From assembly GCA_037176845.1 (NCBI GenBank), contig JAYKXP010000003.1:310001-374000 (forward strand): 64,000 nucleotides of DNA, in the 5' to 3' direction. Source of the DNA: Paramarasmius palmivorus. Its lineage: Eukaryota > Basidiomycota > Agaricomycetes > Agaricales > Marasmiaceae. The notes beneath the pieces are model-generated. The model worked only from the letters and a program-made list of their open reading frames with translations, was not told the origin of the DNA and did no database searches. Shown here in pieces: positions 34,376 to 50,396 of the stretch (positions are counted from its first letter, which is position 1; every line of letters starts with the position of its first letter). A program made the translations under genes and the position numbers.

Positions 34376-36727
34376 CTACAAGTGAAGCTCGTCCCTGGGC
34401 TGTGGATTTTCAGCTTCATACCTGTTCTCCTCGTCGGCCCATTTCTCCCAGCATAATACTGCAGAACCTTTTGGCCAGTAGTCTGGAGGACCTTCTCCAC
34501 GTACGACCTTTTCTGTTATCAGAACGTGCCGTATGCTCTGTAGTTACACAGGAATCAGTTCGAATCTTAATCTTGGCACGTAGACCTTACAGATCCCCTG
34601 TTGCTTTTCAATCAGTTCTCGTACGAAAAAACGCATTTAAGGACACATACGGGACTTCATACATAGGCTCTAAGAGGATCTTTTCCTGCGAATGGTCAAA
34701 TCAGTGGCGAGTTGAAAAGGATACGGACGTATGTACCATGATGCCTCTCAGACCTCTTGCACCTCCGCCTCTGTCAGCAGCCTTCCTACATATCTCATCG
34801 ATTGCTGCACTGGTGAATCGAATTTCCACTCCTGAATATCCAAATAAGGCTTGATATTGGGACAAAAGTGACCCTTTGACTTCGGTCAATATCCGCCTGA
34901 GGTCGGGTATTGTAAGTGGTGCAAGAGATGTTATCGATGGTAGTCGCGAAATGAATTCGGGTATGAAGCTGTAAAAGGAAGTTAGAACGTCGGTACTGAC
35001 GTTGAGGACTTTCGTACCCGTATTTCACTAAATCTGTGCCGGTGAAAACATTAGCAGCGTTTCAGTCATGATATGTGACTATGATGTACCAACTGTATCA
35101 ACTAGTCCCAGAGGATTAGGAGGCTCTTTTTTATTTGATGTAAAGAACGGCGGAGAAGGTTCTTTCACTGAAGATCGCTGAGGCGAGAATCCGATAGACT
35201 GAAAAAGACCAATTTTAGTATAACATGACAGAAGTAGCAGGATACCGACAGCTTTGGACACGCGTTGTTTGATGATGTTCTCTAATCCTACAAATGCTCC
35301 GCTCAGAATGAATAGCACATTCGAAGTGTCGACATGATATATGTCGGGTTTGGCTGAGAGCACCGATTAGCGCACCAATATGAGTTCGAATGAGTGAAAA
35401 CGCCTACGGGCAGTTGCAATTCCAGGAGGTGCACGTCCACCTCGCGAGCGGCCTTGTCCTGGTGCCCCGGCTGATTCCGCTATCGTCCCCTTGACCTGCA
35501 CTGATACCACAGACCCTTCCATCATACGAAGTAAAGCCTGTTGGACGCCTTCTCCAGAGACATCCCTTGTGCCGTCCATACTCGAGTCTGTCTTTCTAGC
35601 TATCTTGTCGATTTCGTCGATATATATTATACCCATGCTAATGAATGTGAACGGTAAGCTGAGTTCAAGGAGTATAGGGAGTCCGAATGCCACCTTGCGC
35701 GTAGGGGGTCCCAGTGAGCAGCTTGTAGCTAGCAATAACCGTCATGAAAGAGGGATGCAGGATGTTGAGAAGATCATACCAGTCGCTGGACCGCCATTTC
35801 AACGTCTTCGCCCACATCTGTGTGTGGTCTCAGTAATCACCACGGTGTCATGAACTGGAGGAAACGAACACCCAGCCTGTTTTAGAAAAACGTCAGGGCG
35901 AGGTACCTTGAGCCAGTCGTTTCATACACACACCTGCGTAAACGATGTGGCATCACTAACAGAGAATGGCACATCTAATACTTTCGCGAGGGTTTTTGCA
36001 AGTAGAGTCTTTCCTGGTCACGATTGAGAATAAGCGTAAACCCCGAGGAATGTGTCGATACCTGAGCCTGTCGGACCTCTTTCAGACACACATCAGAAAC
36101 GACTCGTTAGTTAAGCGACGGTGTGCATCCGTACATCATCAACACGTTGCTTTTCTCAAACATGGGTGTCGGTAGGTTCGGTAGTAGGTGGGAAGGGTGA
36201 AGGCGGGATCTCAATGGTCGAAGTTTGGCCGACTGAACACCGTCTTCAGCTGTTGGTGAGCATGTTTAGCGGATAAAAGCGGACATATTGATCATCCGGA
36301 CGAACGATTGCTGGAGTTCTCCTCAGAGATAGTTTCCCTTGCTTGTAACATTTCCATATTGGCTCGTACACGGTTGTAATGATTGAATACACTGAATGAA
36401 GCTTGAGGTAGGCAGTAGGATGTAGAGCAAAAACAACGCACGCAACCGACAGCACTTTCTTAGCCGCCTCCTGCCCAACGATATACTGGTTCAAGTATTC
36501 AACGAGCTATGCAGATGAAGCCTATCAGCATAATATTATAAGCACTATGTATAAATACCGGATACCTGGCGGGGGCTAGCGAGCTGCAGCAAGGGTACTT
36601 GTGAAGTAAGGTATTCATCGGAATCGGTGCTGAAAGAGTTGTCTTGCTGAGGCTGGTGTTGCGTTCGTATGTTTCTGGTTCGGGATATAAAGCGAATTGA
36701 CCGGTGACCGAACCTTTGCATTACCAT
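34376..36727 (-). CDS. MCX1: Mitochondrial ClpX-type AAA+ unfoldase (Mcx1)
   Basis: Matrix protein unfoldase related to bacterial ClpX. The start at 36725-36727 gives a basic, Arg-rich presequence ([20 protein letters not shown]). The core begins with ASPRQ joined to [20 protein letters not shown] and [10 protein letters not shown]. Next are [20 protein letters not shown] (after the P-loop), [24 protein letters not shown] (Walker B) and [40 protein letters not shown] (sensor 1 region), [20 protein letters not shown] and RGGGARGLR (sensor 2) close the core. Two further introns near the 3' end must be removed to read [19 protein letters not shown] and the end RDELHL at 34376. The N-terminal zinc finger of bacterial ClpX is absent, as in yeast Mcx1. 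No ClpP gene is in the window, so it may act as an unfoldase only. Confidence 0.9.
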
Positions 36728-36782
36728 GAAGGGATAAGGGGAGGAACAAGGGAAGGAGGTCGGAGTGCACTCTGGAATTCGA
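36728..36782. promoter_or_regulatory. 55-bp divergent promoter MCX1/CACTIN
   Basis: Only 55 bp separate the two ATGs. The plus strand is purine-rich (AAGGGATAAGGGGAGGAAC and onward). The core promoters must overlap each other or lie inside the opposite gene's leader or first exon. Confidence 0.6.
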
Positions 36783-39264
36783 ATGGGAAGGTCCGCTCCG
36801 CCGCTGCCGCCCCAGACTCATTCTTCTACCACCACCTTCATGCAAAGACATTCTTCGCGCTCCCCTTCTCCCCGGAGAAGATACGACGACAAGGATAGGG
36901 AGCGGTCTGAACGTGACAAAAGATCAAAATACGACGACGAGAGCAGACACAAACGTAGACGACGAAGTTATAGTCGAAGCAGGTCGAGGGACCGTGACAA
37001 CTATTCTCGACATGACAGGGACAGAAGCACTAGTAGGGAACGAAGAAAGAGGTATGCAACTAATCTTACTGGTTTGGATTTGACTGACGAGGAACCTTTA
37101 GACGGAAGCGTGATAAATCAGAAGAACGTCGTGCAAGAAAGGCTGAGAAGAAAAGGGCGAAGGAGGAAGAGGAAGCACGGCAAATTGCAGAGCTCAGCGT
37201 ATACAGCGCAACTGATAATCCTTTCCATGATGTCAACTTGGGTCAGCAATTCCGTTGGCATAAGAAGAATGAGAAGGAGAAGAAGCAAGGAATGTCCCTT
37301 TTGGAATCTCAGAGGCGAGATGCTATTCGCCGCCAAGAGGCCAAAGAAGAACTTGAACGGCTCAACAGAAGACGTGCTGAAAGAGAGGTCGAAGCGCGGC
37401 TACGGGAGGAAGAGGAGCTCAGGATGCAGAGGATGCAGGAGTCTGCTCAAATGTCCGAATGGTTATCGAAAGAAGGCGATTTCCAACTCGAGCAGGAACG
37501 GGCCAGGGCGACTATCAGAATCAAGGAGAAGAGAGCCAAAGCCATCGACTTCCTTGCATTAAATCTGAAATACGTCAACCCTCCAACAGAGGAAGACGAC
37601 AACGACGACGACGCTGGTTTGGAAATTGATCTCGACGAGCCCTACAAAATTCTGGATGTGCGTAATCAAGATGAGATGATATTCAAGTTTGCACTGACAA
37701 CATTATAGAACCTAACGAATAAGCAAGTGGAGGAACTCCACGACGATATTGAACACTATATTTCTTTGGAACAAAACGAAGTTAGCATCGATTTCTGGAC
37801 AGTGAGTATTCTTCCTATCACCCTGTGTCAAGACTCACCCGTAACATTACACAGAACATGATGGTTGTCTGCAAAGACCGACTAGACCAATTCAAAGCCT
37901 CTGAACGAATGGGTGCAAGCGCTGCTGCAGCAGTTGAGAACGACATTGCTGCTCTACTGTCGAAGAAAACATACGATGAGCTGGGATCATTGCAGCGTCA
38001 GGTCCAAGCCAAACTGACCAGTGGAGAACCTATCGACACTGACTACTGGGAATCATTGCTGAAGAAAATATTGGTCTGGAAGTCAAAGGTAAGTCGGGCT
38101 GCCCACACCCTTGGAATATTTGTTCTGATGTGTCACTAAGGCTAATCTTCGAAGTGTGCATGAAGTTGTCGTCCGCAATAGGCTTGAGCAGCTTCGTAAA
38201 CGCCAACGAGATGAAGCATTACAAGCCCAAGAAGAGCTCCTAGCTGGTGTTGCTAAGTCTGCTTCTGCCCCTGGTGCAAAGAGTCTGGCCCAGGAAGTCC
38301 AGGAAGACGAGGAAACTGAACCTTACGATCGTTCCATGAGCCCACTGTTACTCGATATCACGAAGCTACCAGTGGAAGAGCGTCAGATCGACATACTTAC
38401 CGAGCAAGAAGATCAACGTGTTTTGGTATGTATGTATTATTTGTATTCATTCCCTTTAACTGACACCTCGTTCAGCTTGAACAGCGTAGAACGGTTGCAG
38501 AATCACGATTTGTTCCCAAGGCGGCGCAACCTGTTTCGGAGGTTCAGGAGGATTCTGCAGATGCAAGTGGTGCGGATCTGGCGTCCGAGGCTCTTTATCG
38601 TGCCGAGGCCGAAAAGGAATTGGATGAGGAAGAGGAGCTCTTCAACATGGAAGAGAATATCGCTCAGCCGACAAGCTATAACTGGGAAGACAAATATCGT
38701 CCCCGCAAACCACGATACTTTAATCGTGTTCATACAGGCTACGAATGGAATAAGTATAACCAAACACACTACGAGTATGTGCTCCCACCTTCACCGTTCT
38801 GGAATATTACTAAACTTTTCCTTCAGTACCGATAATCCCCCGCCGAAGGTTGTCCAGGGATATAAGGTTAGTACCATAGTCGGATAGTAAATGCTGATTA
38901 AGCTAACCCTTCATACAGTTCAACATATTCTATCCCGATCTTATTGACAAGTCCAAGGCTCCGACCTACAAGATTGTCAAGGAGCCTGGCAATGACGACA
39001 CTGTGCTACTGCACTTCAGTGCAGGACCACCATATGAAGATATCGCCTTCAGAATTGTTAACCGAGAATGGGAGTTCTCTCATAAACGGTACGCGGGATT
39101 ATCACCATTTTTGTGTTGCATCTAAAGCTCCCCACTAGCGGTTTCCGGAGTAGCTTTGACAGAGGCTGTTTGTCGTTATGGTTCAATTTCAGGCGAAACG
39201 TAAGTCTTGTCAATTCTGGGTATTGCAGATTATTGATCCTCCAAACTAGTTTTACCGAAAGTAA
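36783..39264 (+). CDS. CACTIN: Cactin (spliceosome-associated protein)
   Basis: Conserved nuclear protein of the late spliceosome. The ATG at 36783 opens MGRSAPPLPPQTHS and an Arg/Ser/Asp-rich region typical of splicing factors (36850-37050). A coiled, charged segment follows (KRAKEEEEARQIAELSVYSA). Next are NPFHDVNLGQQFRWHKKNEK, the mid-domain AKAIDFLALNLKYVNPPTEE, NLTNKQVEELHDDIEHYISL, DFWTNMMVVCKDRLDQFKAS and LRSVHEVVVRNRLEQLRKRQ. The C-terminal cactin domain reads DKYRPRKPRYFNRVHTGYEW, YKFNIFYPDLIDKSKAPTYK and PPYEDIAFRIVNREWEFSHK. The end GFRSSFDRGCLSLWFNFRRN-FYRK needs two small introns and stops at 39262-39264. The last exon codes only four residues, matching the aromatic/basic end of other cactins. 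Confidence 0.93.
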
Positions 39265-39520
39265 TAGCTGTTGGATGTGGCAATGTATTCTTTAGCCTTG
39301 AATTCATCTGCGTGATTCGTGGAAACATCAGGCATCATCAAGTACGCCTCGTGGCTTTCGGCAATTCCTTTGTCTTGACCCATCAGTGGCCTTCAGTGGC
39401 CCAACCACATTTCCCCTTGACGAGAACAATGGTAGCTCAGGACAATGGTCCGGACGCTAAGCTCATAAATACATGCCATATCGATATCAACCTGTTTCCC
39501 TACCTACTTCCCTCTCTTTC

Positions 39521-40985
39521 ATGATGGCTACAGCAACCGCAATGCACCCAGCATCCCTTGCAAACCGACAGATTCTATACTTAGACCCCAGCACTGGGTC
39601 ATCTCACAGCGATACATATCCAGGAAACTTACTCCATAACCACTCAATTGTTCATTATAAGACAGTATCGACGGTCACTACAAATCCCCATACCTCGGCG
39701 ACAAGAGAGGATCGGCCTCATCATCGCGATTTGACAAACAGGGTGAAGCCGCGAGAGTCAACCTTGGTCGTTCGTACCCGTGAACAAATTGAAACCGACA
39801 TTTACTCCACGCAACCTTATCCATCTTCCAAATCACGTAGACATCGAAGAACCTATCAATCACATACACGGCAAATAGAAGTCGCTTCTCGCCCCCAGAG
39901 GCCTAAGCGGCGTGGATCTGAAGTGGATATAGATATTATAGCAGAGGGAGATGCTATAATTTTTGCTGAACAATTCGCTCGCAGGAGATATAGAGAGCCT
40001 GGGCTTGCTCGGCGGTCGAAGGTAGAGAACCGGGCTATGTCTAAGTGGTTGGGTATCTACTTGGCACGGCATCTGAGCGAGGATACAGGTACGCCTTAGA
40101 ATATTTTGTCTTCATCGGGCTTGTACGGACCAGATTCCCAGATTTTACTCACTACATACGCGACGCCATCGCTTTGGACATACACAACGTTCTGGATAAA
40201 CACCAACCTGAAAATGCCGTCATCTTTCTCGCCCTCAAGTATGTCGAGCTCCTGCTGCCGCGGCATGACCTCGATCTTTGGCTCCTCCGAAACTGTTCAA
40301 ATTGCGCGCTTCTTTTACTGCGATGCTTTGTTTCAGCATTATCTCTAGCTCTCAAATGGCTGGATGACTTTCATCATCCAGTCCATAGCTGGTAGGCCTC
40401 TGTAGTTCTCGGTTTCTTGCAGAAGACTTACTTCTTCGGTATAGGACGTCTGCCATGCGCCTTGGAACAGCGATCATCAACGAAATAGAGATTCACGCTC
40501 TCTCTCTATTAGACTGGAACCTTTCTATCACACCGCCGGAGTGGACCAGATGGTTGATTACTCTGCAGCAGAGTATCGATCTGAAGAGCGGCAGTTCTGT
40601 GAACTGGTCGGTCAACACCGCTGTCTTCAGAATGCTTGGAGAATCGCTGAAGGAGATGCTGGACGTCTATTCAGCAGATCCCTTTGCACCTCTACCGTCT
40701 ACGCCATCGAATACCTTCCCTTCTAAACATAATCGCAAATCGTTGCAGGCATTTTGGGGACTGCTTGTTACGGGGTTACGCCTGCCACCCATAGATAGCG
40801 GAGCAGCTCTAGCTCTCGACCCAGATGTTACCGTGGGAGAGGCTTGGATACCAAGAGAGGATTTTGACGCAATCGACGATGAGTACGTGAAGAACCGAGA
40901 CGAGGAGCGGCAAAAAGGAGGTGACCCTGATAGGCGAACCGCGATACTGCAATGGCGCGAACTAGTGAGGAATGAGCCTGTATGA
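39521..40985 (+). CDS. Cyclin-domain protein, Pcl/Pho80-like fold, role unknown
   Basis: The start at 39521 gives a basic, low-complexity N-terminal region (about 190 residues) ending near SKWLGIYLARHLSEDT. An intron (acceptor CCCAG at about 40140) joins to DFTHYIRDAIALDIHNVLDK, then ENAVIFLALKYVELLLP. Then comes ALSLALKWLDDFHHPVHSW and, across another intron, TSAMRLGTAIINEIEIHALS and LLDWNLSITPPEWTRWL. The helical pattern and ALxLALKWLDD...W...EIxxLEIHxLxLLxWxLxI are what is seen in fungal cyclin boxes that pair with Pho85-type CDKs. The rest (40600-40985) is variable with an acidic/basic tail. The middle of the exon near 40280 may hide one more small intron. It could be a nutrient-responsive cyclin, but no specific partner can be named. 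Confidence 0.6.
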
Positions 40986-41207
40986 CTAGAAGATTACCTA
41001 TACATGTATTTTATTGGGAGGAGAAGCACCTCTCGCAATCTGTACGTATATAGGGAAGTTGAGTCATCCAGCGCCCACCGCTTGCCAACTGCATTTTCGT
41101 GTGGCAGTGTCCCTCGTGATGTAATCATCGCTGGGCAGGATTGGCGCGCGTCGACCTCTTTCTCTCGAACACCCACCTTCTCATCTGTAAACTGATCTTC
41201 AGACAAT

Positions 41208-44200
41208 ATGGCTAGTCTGAGCAACAAGATGGACATTGATGAGGCTGCAATAGACGAGGGTCTCTACTCACGTCAGCTGTACGTTCCCTTTACCTTTGAC
41301 CGCCTGGCACTTTTTTGACAATCGTCGCCTGTAGATATGTGTTAGGACATGAAGGTTTGTTGATTTAAAGTAACGAGGAAACCCTTTCACAAGATCTACG
41401 CAGCGATGAAGAGAATGGCTACATCTAATGTTCTCATTGTCGGAGTGCAGGGACTCGGTGTCGAAATAGGTCGCGTCGTTCACTTTGTGTCAACGGGTAG
41501 TGTATCTGATTGCCTGCGCAGCGAAAAACATCTGTCTTGCAGGCGTAAAATCTGTCACAGTCTATGACCCAGAGCCTGTTACCCTCCAGGATCTTAGCTC
41601 TCAAGTCAGCCCCGCATTACCCTTACAAATGGATGCCGCCTTACTAATTCTCATCAGTTCTTTCTACGTGACGAGGACATAGGGAAATCGCGCGCAGAAG
41701 CTACCGTCCCTAGGCTGGCAGAACTGAACAGTTATGTACCAGTGCGTAACCTGGGAGGTTCTCCAGGACAAGAAATCACAGTAGATCTCATTAAAGGTTT
41801 CCAAGTGCGTGGTCTGCCTTCCGTATCATTGATTGTACATCTCAATCATTTCAGGTGGTTGTTCTTTGTGGTGTTCCATACAGCAAGCAACTCGAATTGA
41901 ATGACTGGACGCACAATAATGGGGTACACTTCATCTCGACTGAAACGCGCGGACTGTTCGGGTAAAGATTATGATCCCTCACCGGCCCTTCTCATTGTTC
42001 TGACACGAGACACAGTGCTGTTTTCAATGACTTTGGACCAAAATTCGCTTGCGTTGATCCCACGGGGGAGCAACCATTAAGTGGCATGATAGTTTCGATC
42101 TCAAAGGCAACCTTCCATCATCTGTTATCGGAGCGATATCTCATGTACTGTTTCAGGACTCTGAGGGACTTGTCACATGTCTTGACGAAACCAGACATGG
42201 TTTGGAAGATGGAGATTTCGTTACTTTCTCAGAAGTGCAAGGTATGACAGAATTGAATGGATGCGAACCTCGCAAGGTATCGGTCAAAGGCCCATACACC
42301 TTCTCTATCGGTGATACCTCGAATCTCGGCGATTACAAGACGGGAGGTATCTTTACCCAAGTTAAAATGCCCAAGATGATCGACTTCGTGAGTGTCTTTT
42401 GCATACTCTTAACCTCCGTCGATTAAAACTTCTCAAGAAATCCCTCCGTGAATCAACGCTGGCACCAGAATACTTCATTACCGACTTCGCAAAGTTCGAT
42501 CGGCCTGCTACCTTACATGTTGGATTCCAAGCATTGTCCGAATTCCAGTCCCAACATAAACGCCTACCACGTCCACGGAATGCAGAAGATGCTGCACGTG
42601 TCGTTGAAATCGCGAAGAAGCTGGATGCAGATGCCGACGAGAAGATCCTGACAGAGCTTGCCTACGAAGCCTCTGGCGACCTGGCACCACTTAATGCAGT
42701 CATCGGCGCATTTGTGGCACAAGAAGTCATGAAGGCCTGTTCGGCCAAATTCCATCCCATGTTACAGCACATGTACTTTGATTCACTGGAATCTCTCCCT
42801 GACGACATCCCCACCGAGGCAGAATGCCAGCCTACGAACTCGCGTTACGATGGTCAGATCGCCGTCTTCGGAAAGAAATTCCAAGAGAAGATTGCGAATC
42901 ATCGTCAGTTCCTCGTGGGATCCGGTGCCATTGGATGCGAGATGTTGAAGAATTGGAGTATGATGGGTTTGGCGACTGGTTCTAAAGGCTCCATTCAAGT
43001 GACGGATCTCGACACCATCGAGAAAAGTAACCTTAATCGGCAATTCTTGTTCAGAGCAAAGGATTTGGGCAAGCACAAAGCTGAGGTCGCTGCTGTGGCC
43101 GTCTCCGAGATGAACAAAGACTTGGCTGGAAAGATCGCAACCAAGCAAGATCCAGTTGGTCCAGACACCGAAAGTAGGTGATCTACTACCCTCTTGTCTG
43201 AACCGACCACTAAGGAAGTGTAGACATCTATGACGAAAACTTCTTCGATAGCATCGACGCTGTTACGAACGCCTTGGATAACGTGAAAGCACGTACGTCT
43301 GGTTCGCTTTGTCTTCGGTGTCCATGCGCTCAATCTTGATGATTAGGACTCTACATGGACCAACGTTGTGTCTTCTACAAGAAGCCACTCGTGGACTCTG
43401 GGACCCTAGGCACTAAGGGGAACGTCCAAGTGGTCATTCCGTATGTGACAGAATCGTATGCATCGTCGCAAGACCCACCAGAGAAGGAATTCCCCATGTG
43501 CACTGTTAAGAGTTTCCCGAACGTTATTCAACACACCATCAAGGTAACGTGTTCTCCAGTTAAGGCGATCGTTAACTGATCTCGCAACACAGTGGAGTCA
43601 AGAACAATTTGACGACTGGTTTGTCAAACCTGCACAGGACGTCAATGCTTATTTGTCGGATCCGGGCTATCTCGAGTCCACACTCAAATTCTCTGGTCAA
43701 CAAGGGCAAAAGATCGAGCAGCTACTCTCGTACCTCGTTACCAACAAGCCACTAACCTTTGAAGAGTGCATTCAATGGGCGCGATTGAGGTTCGAAGAAA
43801 GGTTCAACAATGAAATTCGTCAGCTACTCTTTACCTTCCCCAAGGATGCTGTCACCGACAGCGGCCAACCATTCTGGAGTGGACCTAAGCGAGCTCCTGA
43901 CCCTATTACTTTTGATTCGAATAATGTGAGTTGCTCTACTCTCCCTTTTGCCACCGTTACTCACAGAATACATCATTCAAGCCCTTGCATCTATCATTCA
44001 TCATCGCAGCTGCAAATCTCCACGCATTCAACTATGGGCTTAAAGGAGAAACTGACCCTAACGTGTATAAGAAAGTTGCCGACAACACTATCGTTCCAGA
44101 GTTCACCCCAAAGTCAGGTCTCAAGATTCAGGTGAACGATAACGAACCGGTGACCAATGATCTTGCTGGAGGAGGTTTGTCCCCTATCCATCTAAGTCGC

Positions 44201-45065
44201 CAAGACGCCCGCTGACGTTCCATCGTAGACGATGTCACCGAGCTCGCTTCGAAGCTACCTCCGCCGTCTTCAATGCCAGGTTATCGTCTCAACCCGGTTG
44301 AATTCGAGAAAGACGATGACACAAACCACCATATCGACTTCATTACTGCAACATCCAACCTCAGAGCAACTAACTACAGTATTACTCCCGCTGACCGTCA
44401 CACAACAAAACAAATTGCAGGCAAAATCATTCCTGCCATTGCCACCACCACTTCGCTTGTCACCGGTTTGGCCTGCCTGGAGATCTACAAGGTTTTCTTG
44501 TTCGCACTCTAATCATGACCTCGTTGTAAAGCGCTTTTTCAGATCATCGACGGCAAAAAGAAACTCGAACAATACAAGAATGGCTTCGTCAACCTGGCTC
44601 TGCCCTTCTTCGGTTTCTCGGAGCCTATTGCCGCTGCCAAGCAAAAGTACAACGATACGGAGTGGACACTTTGGGATTCTTTCGAGTTCAAGAATGATCC
44701 TACGCTCAAAGAGATCGTCGATTGGTTCCAGAAGAAGCACAAGCTGGACGTTACCATGGTTAGTCAAGGTGTAAGCATGCTATGGAGCTCTTTCGTCGGA
44801 AAGAAGAAGGTAAGCCCATATCAGTCCTCTGATCAATGCTTTCTGACCTGTCTGTAAGAGCGAAGAACGTTTACCGATGAAGTTCAGCAAGCTGGTAGAA
44901 CACGTTAGCAAGAAACCCGTGCCTGCGCACGTCACGTACTTCATCGCTGAAGTGATGGTGTCGGACGAGGAAGGCGAAGATGTCGAGGTATTCAGTTTCA
45001 CTTCTGCTATGTCATCGTTGCTGAATCTTGTTTTTCAGGTTCCTTACGTCGTCATTCGGAGATGA
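41208..45065 (+). CDS. UBA1: Ubiquitin-activating enzyme E1
   Basis: Activates ubiquitin with ATP and passes it to E2 enzymes. The start [20 protein letters not shown] at 41208 is followed by [20 protein letters not shown] and [20 protein letters not shown], the inactive adenylation half. The four-helix/first catalytic-half region includes [20 protein letters not shown] and [20 protein letters not shown]. The active adenylation domain has [39 protein letters not shown] and [28 protein letters not shown] and [20 protein letters not shown] carry the catalytic Cys (codon near 43500). The ubiquitin-fold domain ends [10 protein letters not shown] at 45065. About a dozen small introns. All key residues appear intact. 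Confidence 0.96.
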
Positions 45066-45180
45066 AGCAGTTTCATGGAGAAGGATCAGAATATGTATAC
45101 TACTCAATTCCATTTCGCAAGCATAGATAGAATAGTACGAAAGATGCTCGATGTAAAAATGCATTCCACAATCAGTTGTG

Positions 45181-48107
<2,927 letters not shown>

Positions 48108-48120
<13 letters not shown>

Positions 48121-50013
48121 GGCCTGCAAGCTGGCTGTGTCTCGTTCTGCTATTATGCTCCCAGTCTCTTGCTCGTAATACTTATGAAGAAGAATTTGAA
48201 GAAAATCTGTCTATCCGTTCTCTACGAGATGGCAGAATAGCCTCCAGCTTTTCCTTCAAAACCCTTCTCAGGAATGCGGCTCCCAGAGACCCCCGGAATC
48301 TGGCCTTGGGCGACGATAATGATACTTGTGAGTGCTTAAATGTGCCCATTGAATGTAGTCTGAGCTCTTTCATATCGAATAGCACAACATTACACTCTGT
48401 TCCCGCTCACACTTGGCCAGATATTGCGACAGTATGCGATCACCGAACTCCATCTTACTTTGAATGCGGGGAAATGGAGGTATGACAGTTGGGGCTATCC
48501 TGAAGAACCAGGCGTAGGAGCTGGTGCAGAACTCTGGACTTGGATGGCAGACGGCGGGCCCTTGACGTGTGTTCTATCCCTCGATATTCGTGCCACGTTA
48601 ACGAATGTGATTTCAGCATCGACCAGCGTTGGCAGGGTCTCCGTAATGCCCTAGCTGGACTCTTCTGTGCCTCCCTTGGGTCACTAGACGAACAAAGAAC
48701 GACATCTCCAAAATACGCATTCCCACCTGAAGGTTCTTTACCTGACTGGGGACTTAAACACGAAATCCGACACGCCTCACATGCGTCAGAGCACGTTTGC
48801 ACAGAAAACCTAACACCATTCCTGAAACTCTTGCCTTGCAAATCCTCAGCTGGTCTCGCGGCTTTACTCAACCCTCACCGATTATTTGACGCTGACTGGC
48901 ATGGCATGGGCCTTCATGTTTCATGGCGTCCCGAAGGTGTAGAAGTGCGACTGAACTTTCAGTTAGTTTCCGATCCGCTTCGTTCGAATCATGTCCAGAA
49001 ACAAGGTACGTATCGTTTGGATTCCAGTGGTAGCTTGTCAATAACTTTTATGCGTTCAGACTGGTCTTTCAGTTCTCTGTTCGACCGAACCATCGAGAGA
49101 AGCTGTCCTGTAGCTGGGTCCAGCCTCATCAACGTTACCCTACCCCAAAGTGGGATGTATAGGATAACTCCAGAACCCCAGATAGTGGAGAAAAATCAAG
49201 TATACTATGACTTGAGGTCCTTGACGGAGCCATTGGACGTCAAAATGGAGTGGCCTACAGATTTCGAGTATCGTATGTCGGCTTTTCAAGTCTAATCTGA
49301 CGCACTGACAGACTCTTATCCTATAGCTACCACTCTTCGAGACGGAACACTCGCACCCTTCTTCGTGCACCGAACCTTACACGGGCCTTCACAAGACCGA
49401 GGACAAATGTCACTCGTCATCACAAACAACGGTCCTGACACCCTACAAATTCTATACCTCGAAACCATGCCATGGTTGCTCCAATTCTACCTGCACACCA
49501 TAGCCATCTATGCTAATGGCGTTCGGCGAGGTAGATCTCTCGTATCTCCCTAAGTATCGCCCCACTAACAAATCTCACCCAACAGACGACTTGATATCCA
49601 ATATATCCTATGTCCCCCCTGTCCCCCACTCTCGTCCTGCCCTCTTTGAATCCATACTCACCCTTCCCGGAAACGCCACGCTCGAATACACCATCGACGT
49701 TAGCAAAGCCTTTCTCCGATACACCGAACATCCACCGGATGCTCAACGTGGTTGGGACTTACCTCCTGCGGTGTTGATTCCCCTTCACGGGCGAGGACAA
49801 AGGGTATATACCAGACCGCTCCTAGTGGACCTTGCAACGCCGGACTTTAGTATGCCTTATAATGTAATCATATTCACTTGTTCGGTCGTGGCGTTCATAT
49901 TTGGGAGTATTTTCAATTTGTTATCGAGGAAGTTTGTGGTGATTAATTTGGATGGGACACTGCAGGAGCAGGGTCAGGATCAGGCGGATAGGAAAGAGGA
50001 GAAAAGGCCATAG
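48108..50013 (+). CDS. GPI16: GPI transamidase subunit Gpi16/PIG-T
   Basis: ER membrane subunit of the complex that attaches GPI anchors. The start at 48108 gives a signal peptide, MRFPWPASWLCLVLLLCSQS. The luminal domain opens NTYEEEFEENLSIRSLRDGR and ASSFSFKTLL. After an intron come HYTLFPLTLGQILRQYAITE and LHLTLNAGKWRYDSWGYPEE. A further intron joins GPLT to IDQRWQGLRNALAGLFCAS. Then come TENLTPFLKLLPCKSSAGLA, with the Cys that bonds to Gpi8 in this family, ADWHGMGLHVSW and GTYRLDSSGSLSITFMRSDW. A final exon has FVHRTLHGPSQDRGQMSLVI, LPWLLQF-type sequence and ILTLPGNATLEYTIDVSKAF. One membrane helix, YNVIIFTCSVVAFIFGSIFN, precedes a short Lys/Glu-rich cytosolic tail. Length of about 590 residues is normal. 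Confidence 0.93.
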
Positions 50014-50396
50014 GGATAGTTTGTAGTATACCGTGGACAATGTATTTTTTCGTAATGCACATGTTCATCCGCCTATCCCTGTCAGGATTGACTTTGTAAA
50101 AAGAATGAATCCTGTTCATGTACAGATTTGTGTCTTGTAGACTAGTTGTGCACTATGATCCCGGTACTAACGATACAATGGAAGTCGCAAATCCTATATG
50201 TCGGTGGGATCCAGCCACCATGACTCGAATCTTCTCGAACCAGTATTATCCCTCGAGGCGTCAAGGCGAGAAGCCTTATAGCCCTATAGTTTAAAGTTAT
50301 GGGTTCGCAGACGGTGCTTCCTGTGTTAACCATCAGCATAGTTTCCAGCGGAGAGACCGAGAGAATCACCATCGCATCCGAGGTATATTATGTCCA
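50014..50396. other. Convergent 3' region with repeat copy 1
   Basis: 383 bp between GPI16 and the next minus-strand gene. No gene is supported. It contains the first copy of a 73-bp repeat (50145-50217). Confidence 0.5.
50145..50217. repeat. Dispersed 73-bp repeat, copy 1
   Basis: Contains ACTATGAT, GGTACTAACGATACAATGG, TCGCAAATCCTATATGTCG and TGGGATCCAGCCA in this order. The second copy is at 52924-52997 in the same orientation, roughly 90% identical by eye. Confidence 0.85.
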
